A stretch of 64,000 bases of DNA from Guyanagaster necrorhizus (taxonomy: Eukaryota; Basidiomycota; Agaricomycetes; Agaricales; Physalacriaceae). The notes beneath the pieces were generated by a model. It worked only from the letters and a program-made list of their open reading frames with translations, did no database searches and had not been told where the DNA came from. Made by a program: the position numbers and the translations under genes. The stretch covers positions 323,448-387,447 of the forward strand of contig NW_025064887.1 of assembly GCF_019112545.1 (NCBI RefSeq), written 5' to 3'. Shown here piece by piece: positions 45,665-58,119 of this stretch. Numbering within the stretch: the first letter of the stretch is position 1; every line of letters begins with the position of its first letter.

Positions 45665-46225
45665 ATGGTTTGTGCTTCTGCGCCACTGATATTCACGTTT
45701 ATCCACGGTGAATATAGTCTCAAACAGTCGACATACCCCAATCCATCAAGGATACCTTGCGAAAGTTCAGATTTGCCCGTCGCAATGAGGGCCATGCTGC
45801 GCTCATCATCAAGATCAACAAGGCTACACTTGCGATGGAGGAAGTAGAGCAATTTGATAATATCAGCGTCGAGGAGCTGGCGGAAGGTAAGTGCTTGATC
45901 GAATACTGAGGCTTTGGCTCATTGACAGCAGAGCTTCCGGAGAACAGTCCTCGATACGTTGTACTCAGCTACGAACTGAATCACTCCGACGGACGGAAAT
46001 CGTTCCCACTTGTCCTTGTTAACTGGGCGCCAACATCGAGTGAAATCGGATTGCTGACGCTGCATGCCAGCGCGTTGATCAACTTTCAGAACACCGTACG
46101 CTTTTCCCTTCGGCCTGTGGTGCTGATGCTCATCAATATCGTAGGCTAGTGTCAGCAAAGTCGTCGAAGTCAGAGACGGGCCTGAAGGTCTTACCAAGGA
46201 GGTGATAGACAGCAAATTATCATGA
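45665..46225 (+). CDS. GMF1: Glia maturation factor (GMF, ADF-homology protein)
   Basis: GMF binds the Arp2/3 complex and promotes debranching of actin filaments at cortical actin patches. The first coding exon is only the ATG (45665-45667); an intron of 50 nt (45668-45717, GTTTGT..TATAG) follows, and the second exon opens SQTVDIPQSIKDTLRKFRFA. The alternative acceptor just before TCGACATACC breaks the frame, so the ATG-only exon is the best solution. Then follow RRNEGHAALIIKINKATLAM, EEVEQFDNISVEELAEELPE, SPRYVVLSYELNHSDGRKSF and PLVLVNWAPTSSEIGLLTLH. The end (SVSKVVEVRDGPEGLTKEVI then DSKLS) lies in a last exon after an intron starting at GTACGC. About 140 residues, as usual. Divergent from the MFS gene. 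Confidence 0.93.
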
Positions 46226-46718
46226 TAGAATAAAAATGTGTACCCACTACTTGAATGCCGACGTGCTTCCATCGAACGATTCGGTACCGAAGCAATGCCG
46301 TCAGCCCTGTTCCTCCTCCTCCATGTGGCTACACTCTCCCCACGACATTGACGAACAGAAATTCGAGGAAGGGCACATTGGATGAGCAAGGCCGATATGT
46401 GCCTTGGTTTTTTCTCAACTGCCGTTTTCCTTAGATAGGATGTGAAGAAAACATAGGATAGAGGCCGGTGAAACACGGACACGGGCAAAGACGAGGCTGG
46501 GCGTAGTATGTGGGCCCATTTGGTCCAAGATCGAGCAGGGTCCCACCGCCGTCCCTGCCTTCTTCTCCTCCGTCATTTCTCTGCCGTGCAAGCTCGCTGC
46601 AAATCTGTCTTCCACACCGTCGCCGGCTTTCCCTTTTCAGTCCCCGCGGCCGCCTCGCCATGCTGCGCGCCCCGACACGCCCCTCGTCACTGCACAGTCC
46701 AGGACAGTGAGCGCAGGC
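46226..46718. other. Intergenic region upstream of the large methyltransferase gene
   Basis: About 490 bp, with a pyrimidine-rich tract near 46550-46580 shortly before the start. Long frames on the minus strand here are shadows and have no motif. Confidence 0.45.
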
Positions 46719-49700
46719 ATGTCGCGAACGATCACTGGCACGACGGAGGATGTGACGCCGTGGGAGCTCTATCCAGCCCCAGGCGATGATGCCTCGTCTT
46801 GGACAGGCGCACCGTTGACGACGCCAGCAGCAGCACCCAGCGCTGCCAGGAGCACGGGTGGCAACTCTGTGAGTCGTTCCTAGAATGTCCAAGTTCTTTG
46901 CCCCACAATCGCCGCATATACAGCGTCATATCTTTCTTCATTATACTTAGTGTCCTTAGCATGAGTTTTCTGACTGAATTCTTTTGCCGTTACAGTCAAG
47001 ACCTTCAAGTTCGTCCGGGCGCGTCTTCGCAGGCGGATTTGTTCACAGGCATAGATCTATTGGGAGCAAGACAGTCAAGCCACCGGTCGACATGGGGAAC
47101 GCTACATCAGAATCCAAGTCCCATTATTCACTCTCATCAGATGCAGCGGCGCGTTCAGCCACCCTGCCTCATGTGCTCTCTGCTTCAGTCACTACCAAGC
47201 CTGCATCTTCTGTCCATCATGTAAACTTTCCCTTTTACATTCTTCCCTCCGAGGCCGCTCCCAGAAAACCTCGTCTTTCAGATAGGGAAAATAAATTCTC
47301 TACAGCAGATCGGACGGTCCTTGAGGAGCTTAGGCGAAGCATCAGCACACGAGATGCGCAGTTCGTTGTAAAAGGGGGTATCACAAAATCGTGGGGTGCG
47401 GATGGTGTCGGTTCAATTGGTGGGAGAAGACATCATCCATTCAATAGAGATCAGGTTCCCTATCCTCGGTGTTATGAAAAGGACATATTGGATTTGTGAG
47501 TTGACATTGCTCCTTTATTTCACTACGCTGATTGTATCTTCCAGAGATATATGGGAAACCTCGGTATGCTACCAGATATGCGAGAGCAATACTTGGCACG
47601 TCTTCGAGAAACCTCCATCCAAAGCCCTGGATATTGGGTGCGGTACGTGTATTTAATCCTCACTGCCGAATGGTCAACTGAGCCTGGTGTTAGGCACTGG
47701 CGCGTGGATACTTAATTGCGCCCGATCTTGGAAAGATTGCCATTTTGTTGGTACGCATGATTCACCCATTAAGGTTCGTTACAGACTGACCTTTAACGCA
47801 TAGGACTGGACTGCGTCCCGCTTCATCCTGATCTTCAGAGGATTGGCTCCAGCGATCTTACGCAGCGCATTACATGGACTCAGGCCAATTTGTACGTGCT
47901 GTCTGTCAGTTGCTCGATGCATTATTGATATGATAAATGGTTTAGTCTGGAATCTTTGCCCTTCCCTAATGATGAATTTGATTATGTGTTAGTCTGCATT
48001 TTCTAGCTCTATCGGGGTAGTATTGATGCTTAAGACTTGTAGCCATATCAAGCGAATCGCCCTGGGTGTTCCAGAGGACAAGGTCAGTCCTAATCGTATT
48101 CCCAGCCCTCCCCCATCTTATCTTTCTCCCAGTGGGACAATCTTTTCGAAGAAATCGTCCGTGTAATGAAGCCGGGCGGTGCTTTTGAGGTAGGAAATTT
48201 TATGCAATCCAACCGCAGACATCCGACATTTCGCTACTAGATGATAGAGGAAGACCTGTTCTTCCCCGGTCACAGCCCAGATGAGGCTGACGATAATTGC
48301 GACCCTGGTTTAGAACCGCAGACATCTGAAGACCGACACCACCGACCATATTCGCGTAGGCTGTCTAGAAGCTCACTGCCTGCTCGAAGTCCAAGCGCAG
48401 ACCGTTTTATGAGTAATGCTGCAGATCTAATGTTGTCAGGTGGTACCAAGGCAGAAGACCTATCCTCACTTTCGACGGCTTGCCCTAGTCTACTGGCAAC
48501 GGCCAGTACAGGTGGTACAGGTCCCAACTCACCTATGACGCCTCCAAGCGCGTCTTTACCTCTTCCTCTTGTCCCTGTACCCGGCACAACCATTGCCGAA
48601 GATGACAGAGAGAAACGTGATACACTCTCCGGTACAATCATCCAAGTCACTGATTCCCATGGAACCCCCAAGTCCATCTCAATGTCGAATAAACCTTCTT
48701 CGATACGCTTTAAGCAGCGTCTGAATCGATCTCTGGAGAACCTATTGGATTCGAGTACTTTCAAATATATTCCGCAGAGCATGCAAACGGAGTCTTCCGT
48801 ATCACTAAGTTCAACAGAAACTAATAGTCCAAGGTCTGGCACTCGAGCACTACGATCACCGGTAGGTCACCTCTATCAGCACCTACCTTTCTTTTCAACA
48901 ACTCAGCAGACTAGCCGAAATATGGCGTCGAAGAGCAACGTCTCATCATTCTTAACGATGCCAGAGCTTAAAGCTCCCGCGAATCCCAGAGATCACCTGT
49001 TGCTACAGACCATATACAACGGAATGCAGGCATCGAGATTCATCAATCTTTCCCCACTCTCGTTATTGCCAAACCTGCTAGGAATCTATTTCAGAGGTAT
49101 GTATTGTTCCTGTCATTCCAATCGGTACTTTGGCATCCATTAATGGTCAAATAGATGTGCGCACACACCCCCCAATCATGTTTGCTTTTCCGCCATTGGC
49201 AGCGAAGCAGGCTCAACATGAGGACCACGATTCCTGTTCGGAACATGAACATGACTCTGACCCAGATGAAGAAGCCCGTAATGCAATCAACCCCTTCCCC
49301 GCGCGACCGCCGCCCCCGCCAAGTGACCAAAGGCGGGGACGATCCGGCGCCACCAATAATGTCCTCGGTGAAGACCGATGGATTTCTGTTCAGAACTTAC
49401 TCCATAAGACCTCGAAATATGTTTCTCTTGATAACTCTAAAACAGCTGGACTTACACCCCGTTCGGCAAAGTCGAAACCGATGAATAAAGCCCTATCATC
49501 AGATACACCCTCTGTACTTCCAAAAAAAATTCCGACAAATCGTCTGCCGAACACTAAGCTGCACATTGACTTGCGCACGCTGAATCTTCACGTCGCTTTA
49601 CGAACTGCCGAGATTCTGGGGTGCTCCGAAGCGATGTGGGAGTGGGTATTGGAGTCTCAGCGCGAAGCACGTCGGAAAAGACGAGATTCAGATGCTGCTT

Positions 49701-50264
49701 CAAAGAAAAGGTCTAGGTCTGTCGATGCTATACGGCATTTGAGAGAAGCGACTGTCGAACAGGATCCGAATGATCCCAAAGCCATGATCGAAGACATGAC
49801 ACGAGAGGAATTTGAAGCGCTATTGGTTCGCTTTCATATGTGCGTTAATTTACCATTACTGAAGCCCGTTTCTCACTGCATGCTGTTTTAGGGATATGCA
49901 GGACCACATGGCTCTTGGCACCCAAATCGAACGGCGGTTCCATTGGATGTGTATCCCTGGGGCTGTTACCGCGGAACGCAAGAATTTCGACTCTGCGTGG
50001 GAGAAAAGGCTCCAGTGGGAGGAAGAGCAGAGGCTTTCAAACGTTCGAGTAACCAGGAATTCGGAGCAGGAGTCGCAGCTATTTGTGTCTCGGGGACAGG
50101 AAGATACTAACAGACCTAGTTCAATGCTGCGTTCGGTGTCACAAGGATCTGAATCGACGGCATCCTCGTGTAGTCCATCGACGATGACCGTGGGAAGGAT
50201 TAGTCGGTCAATTGGTGTGTTTGTGGCTTGGAAATCTGCAGACGGATGTAAGGTGGTGCGTTGA
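46719..50264 (+). CDS. Large SAM-dependent methyltransferase with low-complexity insertion
   Basis: The start MSRTITGTTEDVTPWELYPA opens a disordered N-terminus of about 180 residues. The Rossmann core begins at NTWHVFEKPPSKALDIGCGT (motif I, GCGTGAW). It goes on to CHFVGLDCVPLHPDLQRIGS, WTQANFLESLPFPNDEFDYV, HIKRIALGVPEDKW and EEIVRVMKPGGAFEMIEEDL (motif of the last strand). Then a very long Ser/Thr/Pro-rich insertion of some 400 residues interrupts the fold. Conserved sequence resumes at LHIDLRTLNLHVALRTAEIL, GCSEAMWEWVLESQREARRK and MTREEFEALLVRFH, then MALGTQIERRFHWMCIP, which resembles the C-terminal part of the fungal UMTA-type methyltransferases. About 1,000 residues and eight or more introns. 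Substrate unknown. A role in regulation rather than small-molecule synthesis is only a guess from the disordered regions. Confidence 0.85.
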
Positions 50265-50636
50265 GGCATGTTATCCTCGTTGTTCCTTGTCTTTCTCTGT
50301 ATTTACGATCATCTATCTATCGTGCGTATCTGTACCAGGCATCAAGCATATTTTTATCCATGTAATCATATTTATGTATTACAGTTGTTATATGTGGATG
50401 GTTGGGCTGGAAGGCTTCCTGCAAGCAGCCCATTGCTTCGTGTCATACTAAGCATTAGTTTCATTTTTCGACCATTAACGACTTTCAATTTATGAACACG
50501 TTCGGTTGATTTAGTGATGACGTCCATGGTCACGTGACCAGGATTGCATTGATTGCGTACCTCTAGCGGACTTCCACGACTCGACCACGATCCGTATTTC
50601 TACTCTCTTTTCTGGGAATTTTTGTAGTTTCCAACC

Positions 50637-51583
<947 letters not shown>

Positions 51584-51698
51584 GGGCGGGAAAATATGTT
51601 GCTCTTCGGTTAGATTTTTTGTACCTTTGTTTACCGGAACCTTCGTAAATTACCCGAGATAGCTCTACACTGGCTCTGCCCATGTTGCCATTCCTGTA

Positions 51699-53110
51699 AT
51701 GGCTATTATCCATATAATTCCATGTTTCTCTTCATTTCGCCATGTCCTCATTCTCTCCATTGTAATACGCGTCATTCTTATCGTCTACAGCGAGTGGCAC
51801 GATGTTCGTTCCCTCGTCAAATACACCGACATCGATTACCGCGTTTTCAGTGACGCTGCGTCGTTTCTTTTACATCCTGGAGAGAAAAATATCGCTCAAG
51901 GTCCTTTGAAAAGCTGGATACAGCTTGGAGAGTATGTTGTTTCGCTGTCATGTCGCTGGCGATACTAAACGTGTCACTGTAGCCCGTATTCCCGAGAGAC
52001 ATACCGCTACACCCCGTTGCTCGCCCTTCTACTGGCTCCTAACGAATGGATCCATCCTTCCTTTGGGAAATATCTCTTCGCCGGGTGCGACATCGTTAAT
52101 GGGTTTCTGATATACCGGCTCACCGCCGCGACACGCTATAGTGCTCTTCACTTGCTTAATCCAATGGTCTTTTCAATATCGACCAGAGGGTCCTCCGAGT
52201 CTGTCCTATCCCTCCTAGTGCTTCTCACGCTGTATGCTGCTATTACGGATCGCTGGAATGCAGCTGCAGTCATGCTCGGCGTCAGCACACACTGGAAGAT
52301 CTACCCAGGGATATACGGTGTACCTTGTTTGGCCGTCCTTGCGAAGGGAAACTCAATTGTCAATTGGCGTGGGATCTCTTTTGGCCTCCTGAGCATCTCG
52401 ACATTCGGAATCTTGGGTATAGGGTGTTATCTTGTGTGAGTAGGCTGCGTATGCTTTTGGAAAGACGCTGAACGTTGCATAGTTGGGGATACCCTTTCCT
52501 CTATGAATCATACCTGTATCACCTACACCGTATCGATCACCGACACAATTTCTCGCCTTATTTCTACCTGACGTATTTGACGTATCCTGTTGGGGATCCT
52601 GAGGACTCCCGAGGATTGTTCTCTCAAATTATTCGCTCCCCTTTGACAAGTTTCCTTCCTCAAATGACGCTTGTCATTGGGTCTGGCCTAGCATTTGGCC
52701 GCAGAAAAGATGATCTGGCGTTTGCGTGGTTTGTTCAAACAGCTGTATTCGTTATTTTCAACAAGGTCTGCACATCACAGGCATGTATCTTCCTCCGCGT
52801 TTAACCTCATGGGCTGACCGTGCGGTTTCAGTACTTCCTCTGGTACCTACTCCTTCTTCCTCTCCTCCTTCCTTCGATCGACATGTCGATACGTAAGGCC
52901 TCCACTTGTCTTGCCATCTGGGTTGGTGTTCAAGCCCTATGGCTCAGCGAAGCGTACAAGCTAGAGTTCTTGGGAAAAAATGTGTTTTGGGGGCTATGGC
53001 TACGAGGATTAGTGTATATTGTGGGAAATTGTTGGGTTCTTGCTGAGATCATGAACGGATACAAGACTCGGAGAAAAACCAGTTCTCTTTGCACATCGAT
53101 AAGGTGTTAA
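51699..53110 (+). CDS. GPI14: GPI mannosyltransferase 1 (PIG-M / Gpi14)
   Basis: Adds the first mannose (alpha-1,4) to GlcN-PI at the ER, using dolichol-phosphate-mannose. It starts MAIIHIIPCFSSFRHVLILS, and has IVIRVILIVYSEWHDVRSLV followed by the loop VKYTDIDYRVFSDAASFLLH with the conserved DxD-type acidic pair. After an intron comes YSRETYRYTPLLALLLAPNE. Further parts are FAGCDIVNGFLIYRLTAATR, LHLLNPMVFSISTRGSSESV, MLGVSTHWKIYPGIYGVPCL, YESYLYHLHRIDHRHNFSPY and the last helices (QYFLWYLLLLPLLLPSIDMS). This is the PIG-M pattern throughout. Around ten membrane helices, about 420 residues, three or four introns. It converges with the SRP receptor gene, the stops being 118 bp apart. Confidence 0.95.
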
Positions 53111-53228
53111 GCCATTGCTTTCTCCATCAATGTTCATGCATCGTCAACTGCCATGTGCAACCAATTCCAACTGACCCTTCATCGAGACCCTTTGCGCTAA
53201 TAAAATACATATTGTCCGTAAGATAGAT

Positions 53229-54175
53229 CTATCGCTGTATGGTGAACAAAAGTTCTCGTAGAGAACTAAGTCCAATTTGTGGGTCGCTCTTCTCATCGTC
53301 TGCACCTTTCGTTGACTCTTTCACGGATGTGGCAATAAAGTGCACCTCAGCACCTTTCCAGTCGGAGAACCTGAATGTTGTAGCAGTGCCCGCACATTCA
53401 AGACCACCCAACTCTGTTTTCTCATCCTCGCCTAGGCCTTCAACTTCCAAGCCACCTGACTGAGAAGCCCGGCGCTTCTCTAGCTCCCTTTCAAGTACAG
53501 TCTTCACTCGATTGATGGCGAGGGCATCAGAGGAGGAATTGGCTGACCTGGCCACGTTCTTGAGTAGGTCGGTCTTGTGGGCGACAACGATCAGACTGGG
53601 TGTCTTTTGATGAGATGGTAAGTTGTTTATAGCGTCCATTATGATGTGAAGATGCCTAGAAGGAAGCTGAATATCTGCGACAGTGAAATAAGATGACAAG
53701 TGTGCTCACTCGGCAACGGCGGCCGCATTACGCGACACTGTGCTTGCATCGACGACGAAAGCGATAACAATTGTCCCCTTCATATGTTCTTTGAACTGGT
53801 CTCGCATCTTTGGATGACCAGGTATATCGACAATGACTACAGGATAGTTGAACGAAGGCGATTTAACGGATGAGGCGTTGGCCTGTAAAGATGTATGCGA
53901 CGGTAGCAATTGGTCATATACAAGCTGCAGGGAGAAAGGTCAATATATTTATGAAACTTACAAGCAGGGCAGACCTTTGAAAATATCGCTGTTTTGCCAC
54001 CATCAGAGGGGCCAACAAGGAGCACTACATTTCCGCGACGTTTTACAATTGAAACGATTACGACTAGACGATAAACGTCTGAGTAAAAAAGTCTGGGGGA
54101 ATGTTTATACGCACCAACGACGAAAAATACAAAGATCGCAATGAGTATTTTTTCCAGAACCGCCAGACTATTCAT
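53229..54175 (-). CDS. SRP102: Signal recognition particle receptor beta subunit
   Basis: The beta subunit is an ER membrane GTPase that anchors the SRP receptor alpha subunit. It starts MNSLAVLEKILIAIFVFFVV, a single N-terminal membrane helix. After an intron the G domain opens at KRRGNVVLLVGPSDGGKTAI, with the P-loop GPSDGGKT. Then follow YDQLLPSHTSLQANASSVKS, YPVVIVDIPGHPKMRDQFKE (switch II, DIPGHP), VIAFVVDASTVSRNAAAVAE, SLIVVAHKTDLLKN (the guanine motif, HKTD for NKxD) and, near the end, CAGTATTFRFSDWKGAEVHF with IATSVKEST. A Glu/Lys-rich insertion (RVKTVLERELEKRRASQ) lies before it. About 270 residues and three or four introns. It is divergent from UTP21 with 122 bp between ATGs. Confidence 0.93.
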
Positions 54176-54297
54176 GATGGAGGGACAGAAGGGAATTATT
54201 TGGCTACCGTGGCGTAGCCTAATAGAGGCCTTCTTGATCGATTCTGCAAATTTTGGAGGATCGCGTCTTGCCCGCTTACCCTCATCTGAAAGTCGCG
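54176..54297. promoter_or_regulatory. Shared 122-bp promoter between SRP102 and UTP21
   Basis: The start codons of the SRP receptor beta gene (minus) and UTP21 (plus) are 122 bp apart. This interval must hold both core promoters. No TATA box is visible. Confidence 0.6.
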
Positions 54298-57200
54298 ATG
54301 GCCGCCACCTACGATACCCAGCCGCCTCGCAAGAAAATTCGCAGAAATGCCTCTTCAATCTCTGTGCAAAAACGACGAGCCGAACCTCGTCTGTTCGTTC
54401 CCTTTCGGGCCCTCGGTCTCGTCACCAACCATATTCCTTTTGTTCTACAGACTCGGTCGTATAAGGGTGCTACTGATGGGCCACGAGTGCACATTCTGAC
54501 GTGCCTTGGAAAATCTTGGGCTCTGTGGGAAGGTGGAAAGATGACCTTACTTTTCGTTGGTACGAATGGAATACGCATATCCATGGAAAGCTGCTTACAG
54601 ACAATGTAAAGGCCCGGACACGGTTGATCCAATATCTTCCTTGACGATGGATGGGGACGCTGTCTGGGCTGCTGCTGGTCCCCACATCTTCAAGTATGTC
54701 CGGGGCAAAGAGGTAAGTCGCGCAAAAGGAAGCATTCTCCCAATTTCATTACTTCTCAGGTCTTTCGAATATCAAGTCCATTGGGTTCCTCCCTGTCATA
54801 TATTACGATTTTTGGAACTCTCATTCTGGCATTGGACGAGAGGGGAGAACGAATGTTTGTGTGGGATACATCAGATGGAGGTGATTATTCTGCCTACTGA
54901 TATACATGCTTTGCTAAATACCCTCATCAGATCTACAAGCTAGAGTCCAGTTTGATGCAGATTTTACCGCAACATCCATCCTACATCCCGCTACATATCT
55001 CAACAAAGTGCTCGTATCTAGCAGTCAAGGAAGTATACAACTATGGAATATTCGCTCGCAGTGAGTTTAAAGGAATATATTCTACAAACCGGGCTCATCC
55101 CGTCTTTGTAGTACCTGCGTTCATAGATTTTCCCCGGAAAATCTTTTATCGATAGGTTCGGCACCTTCGCCGGCCACCTTGCGCGGCACATCCATAACCG
55201 CATTGGTACAGTCTCCAGCGATTGATGTCGTTGGAATCGGTTTTACTTCCGGAGAAATTTCTGTCTATGACGTTCGTACGGACGAACGTCTGATGCGGAT
55301 GTTCATGGATGGCGATAGCATAAGAGCTCTGGGTTTTAGAAATGGTGAGCAGGACATTCATTCTCTCCCTAAGCCGAAGTCTAAACCTCGATATTATAGA
55401 TGGGGAACCTATTCTCGCCTCTGCTTCATCTGCAGGCCATATTGCTTTATGGGATCTTAATTCTGGTGGTCGGTTGTTGCATATGATGCGCGGTGCACAT
55501 GATGGCGCTATAAGCGCTCTGGAATGGATTCCTGGACAGCCAGTCCTAGTCAGTTCTGGAGAAGACAACAGTGTCAAAGTAATTTGCTCCTCTAGTATAG
55601 GATATCACCACTGATATCATTCCATCTAGCAATGGCTATTCGATTCCCCCGCAGCAGCACCCCGCTTACTCAAGTTCCGCTCCGGCCACAACGCCCCTCC
55701 TCATCTCATCCGATATTATGGTGATGATGGAAAGCAGCTTCTGACGACTTCAAGGGATCGCAGTCTAAGATGTACATCGGTAGTACGCGATTCGCGGTCA
55801 TTTGAACTTTCGCAGGGTTTGTCAACTTTTCTTTCATTCAGATAATTGGATTAATTAGTCAACTTCATCAGGATCCCTTGCTAAGAAGGCTACTACTTTG
55901 TCAATACCGTTAGCTTCTCTGAAGTTTCCGGCTATCACCTCTTTGTCGTATTCGTCAGCTCGAGCGAAAGATTGGGATGATATTCTCACCGCGCATACTG
56001 ACGAGTCTGTTGCGCGGTCTTGGACAATGCAAAGTAAAAAAGTGGGTAAGTATACTTTCGGTTTCACGGAGCCTGTTAAGGGTAAAGGCAAGGGAAAAGC
56101 TATTGGCTCGGTCAAGGTTTGTCAATACTTTACCTCATACTTAGATTTGTCTTAGCCATCCTGCCTTACAGGCTGTTTGTGTCACGGCATGCGGAAATTT
56201 CGGTTTGGCAGGCTCATCGATAGGTGATGTTCATCTGTGGAACCTTCAATCGGGTATACGACGCAAGACCTTCGACGTTGGACCGTGTCCTGCAGACGTC
56301 GCGAGTAGATTAGGAACCGCAGGCAAGAAAGGGAACGAACGTACCATTACTGGGATTGCTACGGACGCTCTGAATAGAACCGTCATCGTAAGCACGTTGG
56401 ATGGAACCATCAATGTGCGTATTTCCTGTCTTTACAATGGTAGAACTAACATCGTCGTAATTTAGTTCTTCGATTTCCACACTGCCCAGTTGGAGCGCAC
56501 TGCGATTGTTTCTTCACCCATTGTGTCTATGACGTTGCATCGGGGCAACGGGCTACTGGCAGTCATATGCGACGATATGATAATCCGCATCCTCGACATT
56601 GAAACTAAGAAAGTCGTCCGAGAATTGGGAGGATTTAGAGGACGAATACTCGATATTGTATGAAGCTGGTTCATCCTTCTCTCGAATTAGTGCTCATGAA
56701 TCTTTCAAGGCGTTTTCCCCCGATTCAAGATGGTTAATTGCCAGTTCCTTGGATTCCATCATCCGAACATATGATGTCCCGACCGGTAGGCTGATCGATG
56801 CCTTCAGGACACCCAGCGTAGCCACCAGTGTTTCGTTCTCACCTACAAATGACTTCCTCGCAACGTCACATGTTGATAGTGTTGGCATTTATCTCTGGTG
56901 AACCTCTTCAAATCCTTGAGTAATTGCATCAATCTGATCGACCTTTGACAGGGCGAACCGTGCACAGTATGACGATGTCTCCTTCCAGACCGTCAATGAC
57001 GACGATCTGGCCGACACGGCACTTCCTTCAATGCAAGGAACCTCGGAGGATGAAGGTGGGTCAACATAATCAACACTCCGATCGTTTTAACGTTCCTTAC
57101 TCTCAGTGCTTGACTCTCTATCACCATTATCTGCACAAAAAGAAAGTACCGATGTTTTCATTACTGCTCCTCAACTGGATGGGGAGCTTATAACGCTGAC

Positions 57201-57879
57201 ACTACTTCCCCGTTCTCGATGGCAAACGCTACTCAACCTAGAAGTGATACAGGTGCGCCTTTCTAGGTTGGATACAACGTTCTTTTTGACACCCCTCTCT
57301 AGCATCGTAATAAACCAATAGAGCCTCCTAAACCCCCCGAAAAGGCGCCCTTCTTTTTGCCCACCCTTCCAGGTGTGGAGACGCGATTTGATGTCAAGAC
57401 CGCCGAAAAAGAAACTTCGAAAAAGTCGACGCGAAGATTGGAGAACGCTGCAGGCCATTCACAGAGTCAGTTCCATAGACAAATGATTTCCGAATCTCGG
57501 GAAGGGGATTGTAGGTTACTACATCCGTTTCGCAACGCTATCTGACCTTTTCAAAATAGACGAGACATTTTTCAACTTGATAAAATCCTTATCGCCCGCT
57601 GCCTTGGACTTGGAAATTCGCACGCTCATCTCCCTTGATAGTCTTCAGCTCTTCATTCACTCCCTGAGGCAACGACTATTTTCGCATAACGACTTTGAAG
57701 CCATCCAAGCTCTCCAAAATGTTTTCCTGCGTATCCATGGGGATGTGCTGATTGAAAATTCTGAGCTCCAATCAGATATGATGAAGCTTCTGGAAGTACA
57801 ACGGAAGGAAAGCGAGAGAGTTCTGGAATTGATTGCTTCGTCATTGGGAACCTTGGGATTTATTAGGGAGCGATCATAG
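54298..57879 (+). CDS. UTP21: U3 snoRNP subunit UTP21 (WDR36), WD-repeat protein
   Basis: Utp21 belongs to the UTP-B part of the small-subunit processome, which processes 18S rRNA in the nucleolus. The first ATG is at 54298 (MAATYDTQPPRKKIRRNASS) in a strong Kozak context. Then RLFVPFRALGLVTNHIPFVL, RVHILTCLGKSWALW and MTLLFVGPDTVDPISSLTMD begin a WD-repeat region. Blade sequences continue: FTSGEISVYDVRTDERLMRM, LASASSAGHIALWDLNSGGR, VLVSSGEDNSVKQWLFDSPA, GSSIGDVHLWNLQSGIRRKT, VICDDMIIRILDIETKKVVR and WLIASSLDSIIRTYDVPTGR. The C-terminal UTP21-specific domain is LIKSLSPAALDLEIRTLISL, SLQLFIHSLRQRLFSHNDFE and the end LIASSLGTLGFIRERS. More than twelve short introns are removed. About 930 residues, as expected. 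It converges with the glutamine-synthetase-like gene. Confidence 0.93.
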
Positions 57880-58119
57880 TGTTTAAGGGAGTGTAGATAC
57901 CGTACACCTATGAGAACATATAGTCCTGCATACTTCTTTTATGGCAAAGCGAATGAAAAGTACCCAATCGTGGCCTAACTTCGAGCCCAAGTAACGATAT
58001 TCTGAAATTAGCCGACGTCCTAGCAACTGCGTCTGTTCAATGACGACTGGGCCCACCTCGAAATGGTTAAATGTGTGTATATTGAACTGTCCAACGATCT
58101 TTGTCATGACTCTATAGAC

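Noticed and set aside
45919..46488. 189-codon minus frame overlapping GMF
   Set aside because: Antisense to the conserved GMF exons, with no domain; a shadow.
46431..46892. 153-codon minus frame before the methyltransferase gene
   Set aside because: Overlaps the start of the methyltransferase gene on the other strand; Arg/Cys-rich composition is typical of a GC-rich shadow frame.
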